From: an uncultured Alistipes sp.
GTDB taxonomy: Bacteria > Bacteroidota > Bacteroidia > Bacteroidales > Rikenellaceae
Length of the DNA stretch: 44,512 nucleotides
Direction of reading: 5' to 3'
Assembly: GCA_900769445.1 (NCBI GenBank)
Contig: CAAGGR010000071.1
Span: 1 to 44,512 of the forward strand
Within the stretch, counting starts at the first letter, position 1, and every line of letters begins with the position of its first letter. This document shows, piece after piece, positions 1-7,187 of the stretch. Below the pieces are notes generated by a model. That model saw only the letters and a list, made by a program, of their open reading frames with translations. It made no database searches and had not been told where the DNA came from. The position numbers and the translations under genes were made by a program.

Positions 1-23
1 ACTATGTGCGACTAAGTGTGATG

Positions 24-43
24 CTTGTGAGCAAGCTCCCAGC
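24..43. repeat. 20-base direct repeat, copy 1, in the loop of a stem-loop
   Basis: These 20 bases recur exactly at 339-358. Copy 1 sits almost wholly in the loop of a hairpin whose arms are 15-25 and 41-51 (11 pairs, one of them G-U). The repeat also contains the small palindrome GAGCAAGCTC. Copy 2 has no matching flanking stem. I do not recognise the element. It could belong to an untranslated RNA or be debris of a mobile sequence. Confidence 0.55.
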
Positions 44-146
44 ATCATACTCAGCCTCACATCACAAAGTGATTGCCATCCCAACAATAGCTTGCTACAC
101 TATTCTGCCTGTTGTGGCGTATGGCACTGCTCACTTAATAGGGGTT

Positions 147-210
147 GAGCCGATATTGTGATGATTTATTGCTCGACCTGCGGTCTGTGCTTTTTTATAA
201 TGTATCGGCT
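147..210. repeat. Inverted repeat (GAGCCGAT / ATCGGCTC) in gene-free DNA
   Basis: Arms of eight bases at 147-154 and 203-210 are perfectly complementary. AGGGG just upstream (about 139-145) could pair with CCCCT at 232-236, and a small ATTGC/GCAAT hairpin lies between 212 and 224. The nested pairing suggests a folded RNA on the plus strand that ends at the terminator at 250-278. I cannot match it to tmRNA, RNase P RNA or SRP RNA. Confidence 0.35.
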
Positions 211-224
211 CTATTGCTTCGCAA

Positions 225-247
225 TTCGAGTCCCCTACGCACCGCCA
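225..247 (+). other. tRNA-like 3' end without the rest of the tRNA
   Basis: The order is exactly that of a tRNA 3' end: a seven-base T-loop TTCGAGT (225-231), five bases CCCCT (232-236), seven acceptor bases ACGCACC (237-243), discriminator G (244) and CCA (245-247). It most resembles tRNA-Ser. The matching 5' acceptor strand (GGTGCGT) and the 5' T-stem strand are not at tRNA distance upstream, so this is not a complete tRNA gene. A terminator follows directly. It could be the tRNA 3' end left where an element once integrated, or part of an unrecognised RNA. Confidence 0.4.
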
Positions 248-249
248 AG

Positions 250-278
250 AAGGATAATCGAAAGGTTATCCTTTTTTG
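250..278 (+). terminator. Rho-independent terminator
   Basis: A ten-pair stem (AAGGATAATC / GGTTATCCTT) closes on a GAAA tetraloop and runs into a T tract. It terminates plus-strand transcription, although no plus-strand gene is visible in 1-249. This implies a non-coding transcript or a lost gene upstream. Confidence 0.8.
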
Positions 279-338
279 TTTTTGTACTATGCGGAAAGGT
301 GGCACTACTTCGTAGCTGTGTGGTAATGGAGTGAGGTT

Positions 339-358
339 CTTGTGAGCAAGCTCCCAGC
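339..358. repeat. 20-base direct repeat, copy 2
   Basis: Identical to bases 24-43. It lies between the plus-strand terminator and the tRNA-Glu terminator. The rest of 279-396 shows nothing I can name. Confidence 0.55.
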
Positions 359-396
359 CCGTCCCTGACGGAGTTGCTATGTATTCCAATAGATGC

Positions 397-428
397 AAAA
401 AAAAACAGACAACCGAAGTTGTCTGTTT
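397..428 (-). terminator. Terminator of the tRNA-Glu gene
   Basis: Read on the minus strand, AAACAGACAAC and GTTGTCTGTTT form a stem closed by a TTCG loop, followed by a run of nine T. It lies four bases beyond the mature 3' end of tRNA-Glu, so that gene is a complete single-gene transcription unit. Confidence 0.9.
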
Positions 429-431
429 GAG

Positions 432-503
432 TAGTGGATAGGGGATTCGAACCCCTATGTCATGCGTGAGAGGCATGTATCCTAGCCCTTAGATGAATCC
501 ACC
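432..503 (-). tRNA. tRNA-Glu (anticodon CUC)
   Basis: This 72-base cloverleaf reads glutamate codon GAG. The acceptor strands GGTGGAT/ATCCACT pair with one G-U at the first position. The D-arm is ATCT/GGAT, the anticodon stem is CATGC/GCATG with loop CTCTCAC (anticodon CTC), and the T-arm is AGGGG-TTCGAAT-CCCCT. The discriminator base is A and CCA is not encoded. It has its own promoter upstream and terminator downstream. Confidence 0.93.
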
Positions 504-530
504 ATGTAAGTTTGTCTCCTTTTGACGCTG

Positions 531-561
531 CAAATATACAGCAATTTTTTTACCCTCCAAA
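531..561 (-). promoter_or_regulatory. Bacteroidetes-type promoter of tRNA-Glu
   Basis: On the minus strand, TTTG (558-561) lies 19 bases before TATATTTG (531-538). This matches the Bacteroidetes -33/-7 consensus TTTG and TAnnTTTG. Transcription would start about 20 bases before the mature tRNA 5' end. Confidence 0.8.
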
Positions 562-721
562 ACTTTTTGTAAAAAAAATAACAAAAAATACACTTTTTTT
601 TGAAAATTTTCGATTTTTACAATAATTTATATATTATAGTGTTGTAATTTTATGGTTTCTTAAGGTTGGCGTACTGATAATGTGTTTGTATGGTTTTTGA
701 AAAAAAGTCGAGAGGATGCGT

Positions 722-1915
722 TTATATCATATTTTTACGCATCCACTCGGCTAACTCTTTTGCTGCCACGCCACGCTCCTTCAATCCCAAAGTATTATTT
801 AGGAAGTTATCCAACTCGGCAAGGTAGCTCTCGAAGTTGAAGTTCGCGATAAGTTCTACAAGTTCTGCACCATTTTGGGCAAGAGGGAATGGTAGTTCGC
901 TAAAGTCGTAGTAGTAGCCGCGGTCATACTCTTTGACATCGGTAGCATATAGTAGACATGGGCGACGCAACATCGCGTAGTCGAACATCGAGCTTGAGTA
1001 GTCGGTGATAAGCATATCGCTCACGCATAGTAGTTCCTGCATATCGTGGTAGCGGGTCATATCTATAACCTCTGGGCTGTTCTGTAGCGATGTGGTGTCG
1101 ACCTTGCCAATAAGGTTTGGGTGTAGGCGTAGGAGTACTGTAATATCTGCGCCCTCAAACTTGTTCTGAAGGTGAGGTATTAGCTCCTGCCAGTTGATGC
1201 GGTAAGGCTCTATAGTGCCACTGCGACGGAATGTTGGAGCATACATCACAATACGGTGATTCTCAGGGATATTGTACTCGCGGTTAAGGCGCGCACGAAT
1301 TTGGTGGTGCTGCTCCTTGTCGAAGAATATGTCGTTGCGTGGAATACCTGCCTCAAGCACCTCACCCGAGTACCAGAAACTGCGCTTTATAAGGTCGGTA
1401 TTGGCGCTGCATCCCGAAATCATAAGGTCGCACACCTCCGAGTCGCGCTTAGCCTTGCGCCAGTAGCTATATCCGAGCTTATCTTCGGCATCGCGCTCCA
1501 CCTTCTTGAGCGCTGCGCCACCATGCCAGAGCATAAGATACTTCTGTTCAGGGCGTTTGTGCCAGTAGATATGCCATGGGTCGGTGCGCGAGTTGGTAAC
1601 GAGGAACTCGGCACTATTGACCATCTTTAGATACTCCCACGTGCGAAATCTCACGCACTTGATGCGCTTGTCGATGTCGGAGATATCAATGCCACGACGG
1701 AAGACCCATACTATATCCATATCTGGGTAATTCTCAAGAAGATACTCGGTGAGGTATCGGGGGTTACAACCATACTGTTTGTAGTTGTATGCCCAGCAAA
1801 GAACTCTGCCACGCTTGACCTTTGTGGAGCATCTTGCCACGGCAGACATTATGTTTCCAAATAGCTTTATAAATCTATTGAGTCCCCATCCGATGATGGC
1901 ACCAATACGCCTCAT
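722..1915 (-). CDS. TagB/TagF-like CDP-glycerol glycerophosphotransferase family protein
   Basis: It belongs to the family that moves glycerol phosphate (or another polyol phosphate) from a CDP donor to a glycan on the inner face of the cytoplasmic membrane. The 397-residue protein has the C-terminal transferase domain only: WHGG near residue 130 (the His is catalytic in TagF), RLHP near 263 and ITDYSS near 303-308. Long polymerases have an extra N-terminal half that is absent here. The ATG at 1915 is preferred over the GTG two codons upstream. It diverges from the LicD genes, whose products fit the same chemistry. Bacteroidales do not make classical wall teichoic acid, so it probably decorates a capsule or lipopolysaccharide. 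Donor and acceptor are unknown. Confidence 0.88.
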   Translation of the reverse strand: MRRIGAIIGWGLNRFIKLFGNIMSAVARCSTKVKRGRVLCWAYNYKQYGCNPRYLTEYLLENYPDMDIVWVFRRGIDISDIDKRIKCVRFRTWEYLKMVNSAEFLVTNSRTDPWHIYWHKRPEQKYLMLWHGGAALKKVERDAEDKLGYSYWRKAKRDSEVCDLMISGCSANTDLIKRSFWYSGEVLEAGIPRNDIFFDKEQHHQIRARLNREYNIPENHRIVMYAPTFRRSGTIEPYRINWQELIPHLQNKFEGADITVLLRLHPNLIGKVDTTSLQNSPEVIDMTRYHDMQELLCVSDMLITDYSSSMFDYAMLRRPCLLYATDVKEYDRGYYYDFSELPFPLAQNGAELVELIANFNFESYLAELDNFLNNTLGLKERGVAAKELAEWMRKNMI

Positions 1916-1942
1916 ATGCACAACTTTTTAGGTTTATTATAG

Positions 1943-1950
1943 CAAAGGTA
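1943..1950 (-). promoter_or_regulatory. -7 element (TACCTTTG) of the TagF-like gene
   Basis: On the minus strand, TACCTTTG matches TAnnTTTG and lies 27 bases before the ATG at 1915. I see no good TTTG at -33. Confidence 0.5.
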
Positions 1951-1983
1951 CTCTTTTTTCTGGTTTATATGAAAAAAAATGAC

Positions 1984-1991
1984 TATTTTTG
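1984..1991 (+). promoter_or_regulatory. -7 element (TATTTTTG) of the LicD operon
   Basis: TATTTTTG fits TAnnTTTG and lies 21 bases before the start of the first LicD gene; the -33 region is weak. The short transcript start would include an ATG at 2000 that opens a seven-codon frame overlapping the LicD start. Confidence 0.5.
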
Positions 1992-2012
1992 CAATTATAA
2001 TGAAGAGACTGT

Positions 2013-2852
2013 ATGGCTGGTAATAGTATTGAGGTTAATGCCGAAGAACTCAAACAGAGATATAATCCTGAAGGCTCGGCGCTAAGGCGTGATCAGAAGG
2101 AGTTGTTAAGGATGCTTAAGAGGGTAGATGCTATCTGTAAGGAGCATAACTTGCAGTGGTGGCTAAGTTCGGGTACTCTACTCGGAGCAGCGCGCCATAA
2201 GGGCTTTATCCCTTGGGATGACGATATCGATATTGTGATGTTGCGCAAGGATGCCAAGCGTTTGGAAAAGATATTGCTCAAGATGGATGATAAGGAGTTT
2301 GTCTACCATACGATGCGTAGCGATGTGGAGTATGTAAACTGCTTTGGTAAGTATCGTAAGCGCGAGGGTCGTATCTCGGTTAACAACCGTCGTTACGACT
2401 ACTACAAATGGTGTGGCATAGGTTTCGATATCTTCTCGATTGAGAAGACCAGTTTCTTTGCTGCCAAGGCGGCGAGTACCATTTACGGCAACCTGCAGCA
2501 CCTTACATCCTACATCCGTTGCGGTGCTATACGTAAGCCGCTGATTAGGCTTATCGAGCTGTTGTGCTTGGGTATTGTCTTCCCGATATTGCGCCTTATA
2601 GGTCTTATAAATCCTAAGGGCGAGTACCACTACGCGTTAGGTCAGGGTTGGTCGAAGCACACCTTCTTTATGAGTGATGCTTTCCCACTTACAACAACGG
2701 AGTTCGAGGGCGAGCAGATGCCTGCACCGAAAAATATGGATGCCTACCTTACGCGTGTCTATGGCGACTGGCGCAAGATGCCTAATGAGGAGCAGATACG
2801 CAAGAGCATTCATAATCAGGATTACATTCGAGAGATATACGGAACAAAATAG
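2013..2852 (+). CDS. LicD family phosphotransferase, paralogue 1
   Basis: LicD proteins are nucleotidyltransferase-fold enzymes that move a phosphorylated alcohol (phosphocholine in the founding case, ribitol phosphate in the fukutin relatives) from a CDP donor to a sugar. The 279-residue protein carries the family signature WWLSSGTLLGAARHKGFIPW (49-68), followed by DDDID (69-73), the metal-binding acidic cluster. It is followed after 27 bases by a close paralogue. The next genes encode a cytidylyltransferase and two oxidoreductases, which suggests a CDP-polyol donor made by this operon. The true substrate cannot be read from the sequence. Confidence 0.88.
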   Translation: MAGNSIEVNAEELKQRYNPEGSALRRDQKELLRMLKRVDAICKEHNLQWWLSSGTLLGAARHKGFIPWDDDIDIVMLRKDAKRLEKILLKMDDKEFVYHTMRSDVEYVNCFGKYRKREGRISVNNRRYDYYKWCGIGFDIFSIEKTSFFAAKAASTIYGNLQHLTSYIRCGAIRKPLIRLIELLCLGIVFPILRLIGLINPKGEYHYALGQGWSKHTFFMSDAFPLTTTEFEGEQMPAPKNMDAYLTRVYGDWRKMPNEEQIRKSIHNQDYIREIYGTK

Positions 2853-2879
2853 TCGATAGGACTCAAACAATTTAGTGAT

Positions 2880-3701
2880 ATGGTAGATAAGGAGACTCTA
2901 AAGCAGAGATATAATCCTGAGGGTTCTAAGTTGCGCGAAAATCAGAAGGAGCTACTCGAGATGCTCCTCGATATAGCGAAGATATGCGACGATAATAATA
3001 TTCAGTGGTGGCTAAGTTCGGGTACACTGCTCGGAGCTGCGCGTCATGAGGGCTTTATTCCGTGGGATGATGATGTCGATATCGTGATGTTGCGCAAGGA
3101 TGCCAAGCGTTTGGAGAAGATACTTCTTAAGCTTGATAGCGACAAGTATGTTTACCAGACTATGCGTAGCGATATAGAGTACACCAACAATTTTGGTAAG
3201 TTCCGCAAGCGTGGCGATAGCGTGGCTATCTATGGTGGTCGCTACAAGTATCTTAACTACAAGGGTAAGTTCTTGGATGTCTTCTCTATCGAGAAAACCA
3301 ACTACTTCGCTGCGCGCGCAGCAAAGGTCATATATCGTAATTTGGAGCATCTATCAATCTATATCAAGACGAAGTGGTTGCGCCACTTTGTAACACGCTT
3401 TATACAGTTCCTATGTTTGGGGCTTATCAACCCGATATTGCGTCTTATAGGTCTTATTAACCCTAAGGGCGAATACCACTACTCGCTCGGTATAGGCTGG
3501 CCTAAGAGTACATTCTATGCTAAGGATATCTTCCCTCTTGGCAAGGCTCGCTTTGAGGATTATGAGTTCCCTGTGCCTAAGGATATGGATGCCTATCTAA
3601 CAAATGTCTATGGCGACTGGCGTAAGATGCCTACCGAGGAGCAGATTTTAGCAAATATACACGCGGTGGACTATCGCGAGGAGATTCTTGCACGAAAGTA
3701 A
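2880..3701 (+). CDS. LicD family phosphotransferase, paralogue 2
   Basis: A 273-residue tandem paralogue of the preceding gene, alike over its whole length. It has the same signature with the acidic cluster DDDVD at 63-67. Some stretches are identical at nucleotide level (for example around 2236-2267 and 3082-3113), which points to recent duplication or gene conversion. The proteins differ most in the middle (residues about 110-190) and in the stretch before the conserved C-terminal MDAYLT-VYGDWRKMP segment. The two probably act on different acceptors or successive positions of one glycan; that is an inference. Confidence 0.88.
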   Translation: MVDKETLKQRYNPEGSKLRENQKELLEMLLDIAKICDDNNIQWWLSSGTLLGAARHEGFIPWDDDVDIVMLRKDAKRLEKILLKLDSDKYVYQTMRSDIEYTNNFGKFRKRGDSVAIYGGRYKYLNYKGKFLDVFSIEKTNYFAARAAKVIYRNLEHLSIYIKTKWLRHFVTRFIQFLCLGLINPILRLIGLINPKGEYHYSLGIGWPKSTFYAKDIFPLGKARFEDYEFPVPKDMDAYLTNVYGDWRKMPTEEQILANIHAVDYREEILARK

Positions 3702-3714
3702 ACAACCGAGAAAA

Positions 3715-5067
3715 ATGAAGAAGGTTATAACATACGGTACTTACGACCTACTACATGAGGGTCATATCAACCTGTTGCGTCGAGCTAAGGCTTTGGGAGA
3801 CTACCTTATCGTGGGTGTAACAAACGATAGCTTCGATAGGGAGCGCGGTAAGTTGAATGTGAGAAACAACGTACTTGAGCGTGTTGAGGCGATAAAAAGC
3901 ACTGGCCTTGTAGATCAGGTTATTATCGAGGATTATGTGGGTCAGAAGATTGACGATATCCTTCGTTACGAGGTTGATATCTTCGCTATTGGCTCAGACT
4001 GGGTGGGTAAGTTCGATTACCTTAACGAGTTCTGTGAGGTGGTGTATCTTCCACGTACCGAGGGCGTTAGCTCGACTATGTTACGCGCCGAGAGCGAGAT
4101 TATCGTAAATATCGGTATTGTAGGTTGTGGCCGCATTGCTAACCGCTTTGCGCGTGAGGTTGCCTATGTAGATGCTGCAAACCTATCGGGTGTATACGAT
4201 ATAGATGGCGCTGTGGCCGATAGCTTTGCTCAGCAGCATGGCATTGCAACTCAGTTTGCATCATTTGAGGAACTTGTTGAGGCTTCGGATGCGGTATATC
4301 TTGCAACGCCTCACTTGTGCCACTATGCCCAAGCGAAGTATGCTTTGGAGCATGGCCGCCACGTCTTGTGTGAGACGCCGTTGGTGCTTCGTGGTGCCGA
4401 GGCGGAGGAGCTGTATGCTCTTGCTGAGCAGAAGGGTGTGGTGCTTTTGGAGGCAAATAAGACTGCCTACTGCCCAGCATTCAACCATCTTATAACTTTG
4501 GTTAAGAGTGGTCTTATAGGAGAAGTGGTGGGTATTGATGCTTCGGAGTCGAAGCTCTGGGGTAACGAAAATCTTCATCGTGAGCTTGACCCTGAGCAGG
4601 CGGGAGGCTCGTTGTATGAGATGGGCTCCTATCCGTTGTTGCCTATCGTAAAGTTGTTGGGTGCAGAGTATGGCAACATTAATTTTTATAGCCGCCTAAA
4701 CGACAATGGCGTAGATATATATACTCGTGGTATTATGCTCTATAGTAACTCTGTAGCCTCGTTCCAGTTAGGTCTGGGCGTAAAGACCGAGGGTAACCTT
4801 GTTATCTCGGGTACGCAGGGTTATGTATATGTGCCATCGCCTTGGTGGAAGACCGACTACTTCGAACTTCGCTATGAGGATCAGAACAAGAATAAGAAGT
4901 ATTTCTATAAGTGGGATGAGCCAGGCCTTAGATACGAGCTTCAGGAGTTCGTGTCGTGCATCGTGAACAGCCGTAACTACTCGCCACGCCTAACACCTAA
5001 GGAGAGTATCGCCATGGCGCGCATTATGGAGCAGTTTATGGAGCGCAAAAACTTCTTTAAGCTATGA
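3715..5067 (+). CDS. TagD-type cytidylyltransferase fused to Gfo/Idh/MocA oxidoreductase
   Basis: Residues 1-130 are a glycerol-3-phosphate cytidylyltransferase-like domain: HEGH at 14-17 (the HxGH nucleotide motif) and RTEGVSST at 114-121. This domain makes CDP-glycerol or a similar CDP-polyol from CTP. Residues 131-450 are a Rossmann dehydrogenase of the Gfo/Idh/MocA family, with GCGRIA at 137-142. The usual EKP motif reads ETP (220-222), so the lysine that normally sits at the nicotinamide is missing. The ATG at 3715 is chosen because the cytidylyltransferase fold starts there; an upstream TTG/ATG extension would overlap the LicD gene. The 3' end overlaps the SDR gene by four bases (ATGA). 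The fusion suggests that a sugar phosphate is reduced and then activated with CTP. The real substrate is unknown. Confidence 0.85.
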   Translation: MKKVITYGTYDLLHEGHINLLRRAKALGDYLIVGVTNDSFDRERGKLNVRNNVLERVEAIKSTGLVDQVIIEDYVGQKIDDILRYEVDIFAIGSDWVGKFDYLNEFCEVVYLPRTEGVSSTMLRAESEIIVNIGIVGCGRIANRFAREVAYVDAANLSGVYDIDGAVADSFAQQHGIATQFASFEELVEASDAVYLATPHLCHYAQAKYALEHGRHVLCETPLVLRGAEAEELYALAEQKGVVLLEANKTAYCPAFNHLITLVKSGLIGEVVGIDASESKLWGNENLHRELDPEQAGGSLYEMGSYPLLPIVKLLGAEYGNINFYSRLNDNGVDIYTRGIMLYSNSVASFQLGLGVKTEGNLVISGTQGYVYVPSPWWKTDYFELRYEDQNKNKKYFYKWDEPGLRYELQEFVSCIVNSRNYSPRLTPKESIAMARIMEQFMERKNFFKL

Positions 5068-5798
5068 GAGAGGCGTTAGTTGTTGGTGGTGCTAATGGCA
5101 TCGGTCTCGCTATTGCTACGATGCTTGCCGATAATGCAGATTATGGTAAGGTCTATATTGTCGATAGGGTAGATGTAGACCCTAACTATGCGCATGCAAA
5201 GTTCGAGTATCGCAATTTTGATTTGCGTAGCGAGGACTTCTCGTTATTTGATGAGTTTAAGGGTGTGGATACCCTCATGATAACCGCGGGCTTCGGTCGC
5301 TTGGCACACTTTGCTGATGTCGAGGAGTCGCATATTGTGGATAGCTTTAGTGTTAACACTACGGCTGTGATACGCATCATACGCCACTTCTACGACCGTC
5401 TGCTTGGTGATAAGGAGTTTTACTGCGGTGTTATGGGTAGCATCGCGGGCTTTATGTCATCTCCATTGTTTGCCGTCTATGGTGCTACGAAGGCGGCGTT
5501 GAAGATATTTATCGAGAGTGTAAATGTGGAGCTTGAGGTGGCTGGCTCGAAGAATAGAATACTCAACGTCTCGCCAGGCTCTATTAAGGGTACATCCTTC
5601 TATAATGGGGGTAACGACCTAAGCCAGACAAGCACTCTTGCAGAGGAGATTATCGATAATATGATGGCGCATAACGACCTCTTTATCCCTATGTACGACG
5701 AGGTCTTTCGTGAGGTGCTGGAGCGTTATCATAGCGATTTTAGAGCCGAGGGTAGACACTCCTACGAGTATAAGATGAAGAGTGGCAGAGTAAAATAG
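5064..5798 (+). CDS. Short-chain dehydrogenase/reductase (SDR)
   Basis: A 244-residue classical SDR, an NAD(P)-dependent oxidoreductase of sugars, polyols or similar alcohols. Seen: the nucleotide motif GGANGIG (8-14), the structural Asn in SVNTT (98), catalytic Ser 126 and the YxxxK pair Tyr 139/Lys 143. It overlaps the fusion gene by four bases, so translation is probably coupled and the two may act on the same substrate. It could supply the reduced polyol phosphate for the cytidylyltransferase, as reductases do in CDP-ribitol pathways; that role is inferred. Confidence 0.85.
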   Translation: MREALVVGGANGIGLAIATMLADNADYGKVYIVDRVDVDPNYAHAKFEYRNFDLRSEDFSLFDEFKGVDTLMITAGFGRLAHFADVEESHIVDSFSVNTTAVIRIIRHFYDRLLGDKEFYCGVMGSIAGFMSSPLFAVYGATKAALKIFIESVNVELEVAGSKNRILNVSPGSIKGTSFYNGGNDLSQTSTLAEEIIDNMMAHNDLFIPMYDEVFREVLERYHSDFRAEGRHSYEYKMKSGRVK

Positions 5799-5805
5799 AA
5801 GAACG

Positions 5806-6744
5806 ATGAATAATAGACCTATACACATATCTATTATAGCACCTATCTATGGTGTCGAGAAGTATATCACGGAGTTTGCACGTTCGCTCTTTGTGCAGGA
5901 CTATCCACATATCGAGTTTATATTCGTAAACGACGGTACGAAGGATCGTTCGATAGAGCTTTTGGAGGAGCTTATTGAGGCGGAGTACCAGCACCTAAAG
6001 CCGCAGATTAAGATTGTGCATAAGCAGAATGGTGGTCTGCCAGCAGCACGTCGCACAGGCCTTGAGAATGCTACGGGCGACTATATATATCATGTCGACT
6101 CCGATGACTGGTTGGCAGAGGGCTCGATTAGTAAGATAGCCGCAAAAATAGAGGCTACGGATGCCGATATCGTCTACTTTAACCTCGTTAAGGAGTATCC
6201 TACACGCTCGAAACCAAAGCCTGAGCGCGAGTATAACAACGATAAAGAACTATATATCAGGAATATCTACAACCACCGCTCCTTTGCCTCTGTATGTAAT
6301 AAGTGTATTCGTCGCGCGCTATATCTTGAGCATGAGATATATACACCAAAGTATGGCTATGCTGAGGATTGCTTTGTTACGACACAGCTTATAGGCTACG
6401 CTAAGAGGGTCGCATACCTCGACGAGTATGTCTACCACTACCGTAAGGGCAACCCTAATGCTATGACCTCGCAGCAGATAAAGAAGCGTAAGCGCGAGTA
6501 TGCTCTTAATTTTGTTGACCTCTATAGCCGATATATGAATACCCCAAAGATGCAAAACCCTATCTCCCCAATTATGGATGATATCGCTATGCAGTTGGGT
6601 TGGTACTCGATATTATACTCTCTCGATCTCTTCGCAGAGTACCCTTGGCTTGCCAAGGAGGTGCGCAAGGCCAAGATGCACTTCGGTACAGATGTCTGGA
6701 TTGGTGCACAGATGGTAACTAAGTTAGTGGCGCTGTTTAAGTAA
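5806..6744 (+). CDS. Family 2 glycosyltransferase
   Basis: A 312-residue GT-A fold transferase that would add one sugar from a nucleotide-sugar donor to a surface glycan at the cytoplasmic membrane. The N-terminal domain shows IIAPIYGVEKYI (10-21), VNDGTKD (41-47), NGGLPAAR (75-82) and the metal-binding HVDSDDW (96-102). The C-terminal 200 residues are less typical and lack a clear membrane segment. It is the last gene of the LicD operon, eight bases after the SDR gene, and a strong terminator follows. No flippase or polymerase is visible, so the locus probably modifies a glycan made elsewhere. Confidence 0.88.
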   Translation: MNNRPIHISIIAPIYGVEKYITEFARSLFVQDYPHIEFIFVNDGTKDRSIELLEELIEAEYQHLKPQIKIVHKQNGGLPAARRTGLENATGDYIYHVDSDDWLAEGSISKIAAKIEATDADIVYFNLVKEYPTRSKPKPEREYNNDKELYIRNIYNHRSFASVCNKCIRRALYLEHEIYTPKYGYAEDCFVTTQLIGYAKRVAYLDEYVYHYRKGNPNAMTSQQIKKRKREYALNFVDLYSRYMNTPKMQNPISPIMDDIAMQLGWYSILYSLDLFAEYPWLAKEVRKAKMHFGTDVWIGAQMVTKLVALFK

Positions 6745-6763
6745 GAGCGGTATTATATCCCAT

Positions 6764-6810
6764 AAAAGTAGAGGCTACCCAATGAATTATTGGGCAGCCT
6801 CTTACTTTTT
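6764..6810. terminator. Bidirectional terminator
   Basis: A long stem (AAAGTAGAGGCT-CCCAAT / ATTGGG-AGCCTCTTACTTT) with a five-base loop, A-rich on one side and T-rich on the other. It ends the LicD operon on the plus strand and the DUF2795 gene on the minus strand. Confidence 0.88.
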
Positions 6811-6826
6811 ATATTCAACCTAGAAA

Positions 6827-7048
6827 TTAATACTCCTCCTCGTTAAAGAAGAAGTCATCCTTTGATGGGTAGTCTGGCCAGATGTCCTCGATAGACTCGT
6901 AGATATCGCCCTCGTCCTCGATCTCCTGAAGGTTCTCAAGCACCTCAAGTGGTGCGCCTGAACGGATGGCGTAGTCAATCAACTCCTCCTTGGTTGCTGG
7001 CCAAGGTGCATCCTCCAACTTCGATGCAAGCTCCAATGTCCAATACAT
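6827..7048 (-). CDS. DUF2795 family small acidic protein
   Basis: A 73-residue protein beginning MYWTLELASKLEDAPWPATK. The pattern ELIDYAIRSGAP-EVLENL matches the DUF2795 family, small helical proteins that are common in Bacteroidetes and have no assigned function. The C-terminal third is strongly acidic (DEGD, SKDDFFFNEEEY). It has its own promoter and shares a terminator with the converging LicD operon, so it is a single-gene unit. It is probably cytoplasmic; I infer nothing further. Confidence 0.85.
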   Translation of the reverse strand: MYWTLELASKLEDAPWPATKEELIDYAIRSGAPLEVLENLQEIEDEGDIYESIEDIWPDYPSKDDFFFNEEEY

Positions 7049-7110
7049 AGTATATACGTTTTATTGTTATTAATTGCTATTCAAACGCAGTGTTGCAAAT
7101 TTTTCGTGTG

Positions 7111-7140
7111 CAAAAGTATAAAATTATTTTATAAATCAAA
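7111..7140 (-). promoter_or_regulatory. Promoter of the DUF2795 gene
   Basis: On the minus strand, TTTG (7137-7140) lies 18 bases before TACTTTTG (7111-7118), a good fit to the Bacteroidetes consensus. This gives a leader of about 55 bases. Confidence 0.65.
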
Positions 7141-7187
7141 CAATTCCTCGAAATTATTTGATACAGAGCCTTTTTGCTGCACTCTGG

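Noticed and set aside
130..250. Possible tmRNA 3' end
   Set aside because: The T-arm does not pair as in tmRNA, and no tag-coding stretch or matching 5' end is present.
195..476. 93-codon open frame on the minus strand
   Set aside because: It runs through the tRNA-Glu gene and its terminator, so it is a chance frame.
4139..4578. Open frames antisense to the fusion gene
   Set aside because: Composition follows the sense gene; low-complexity translations without domains.
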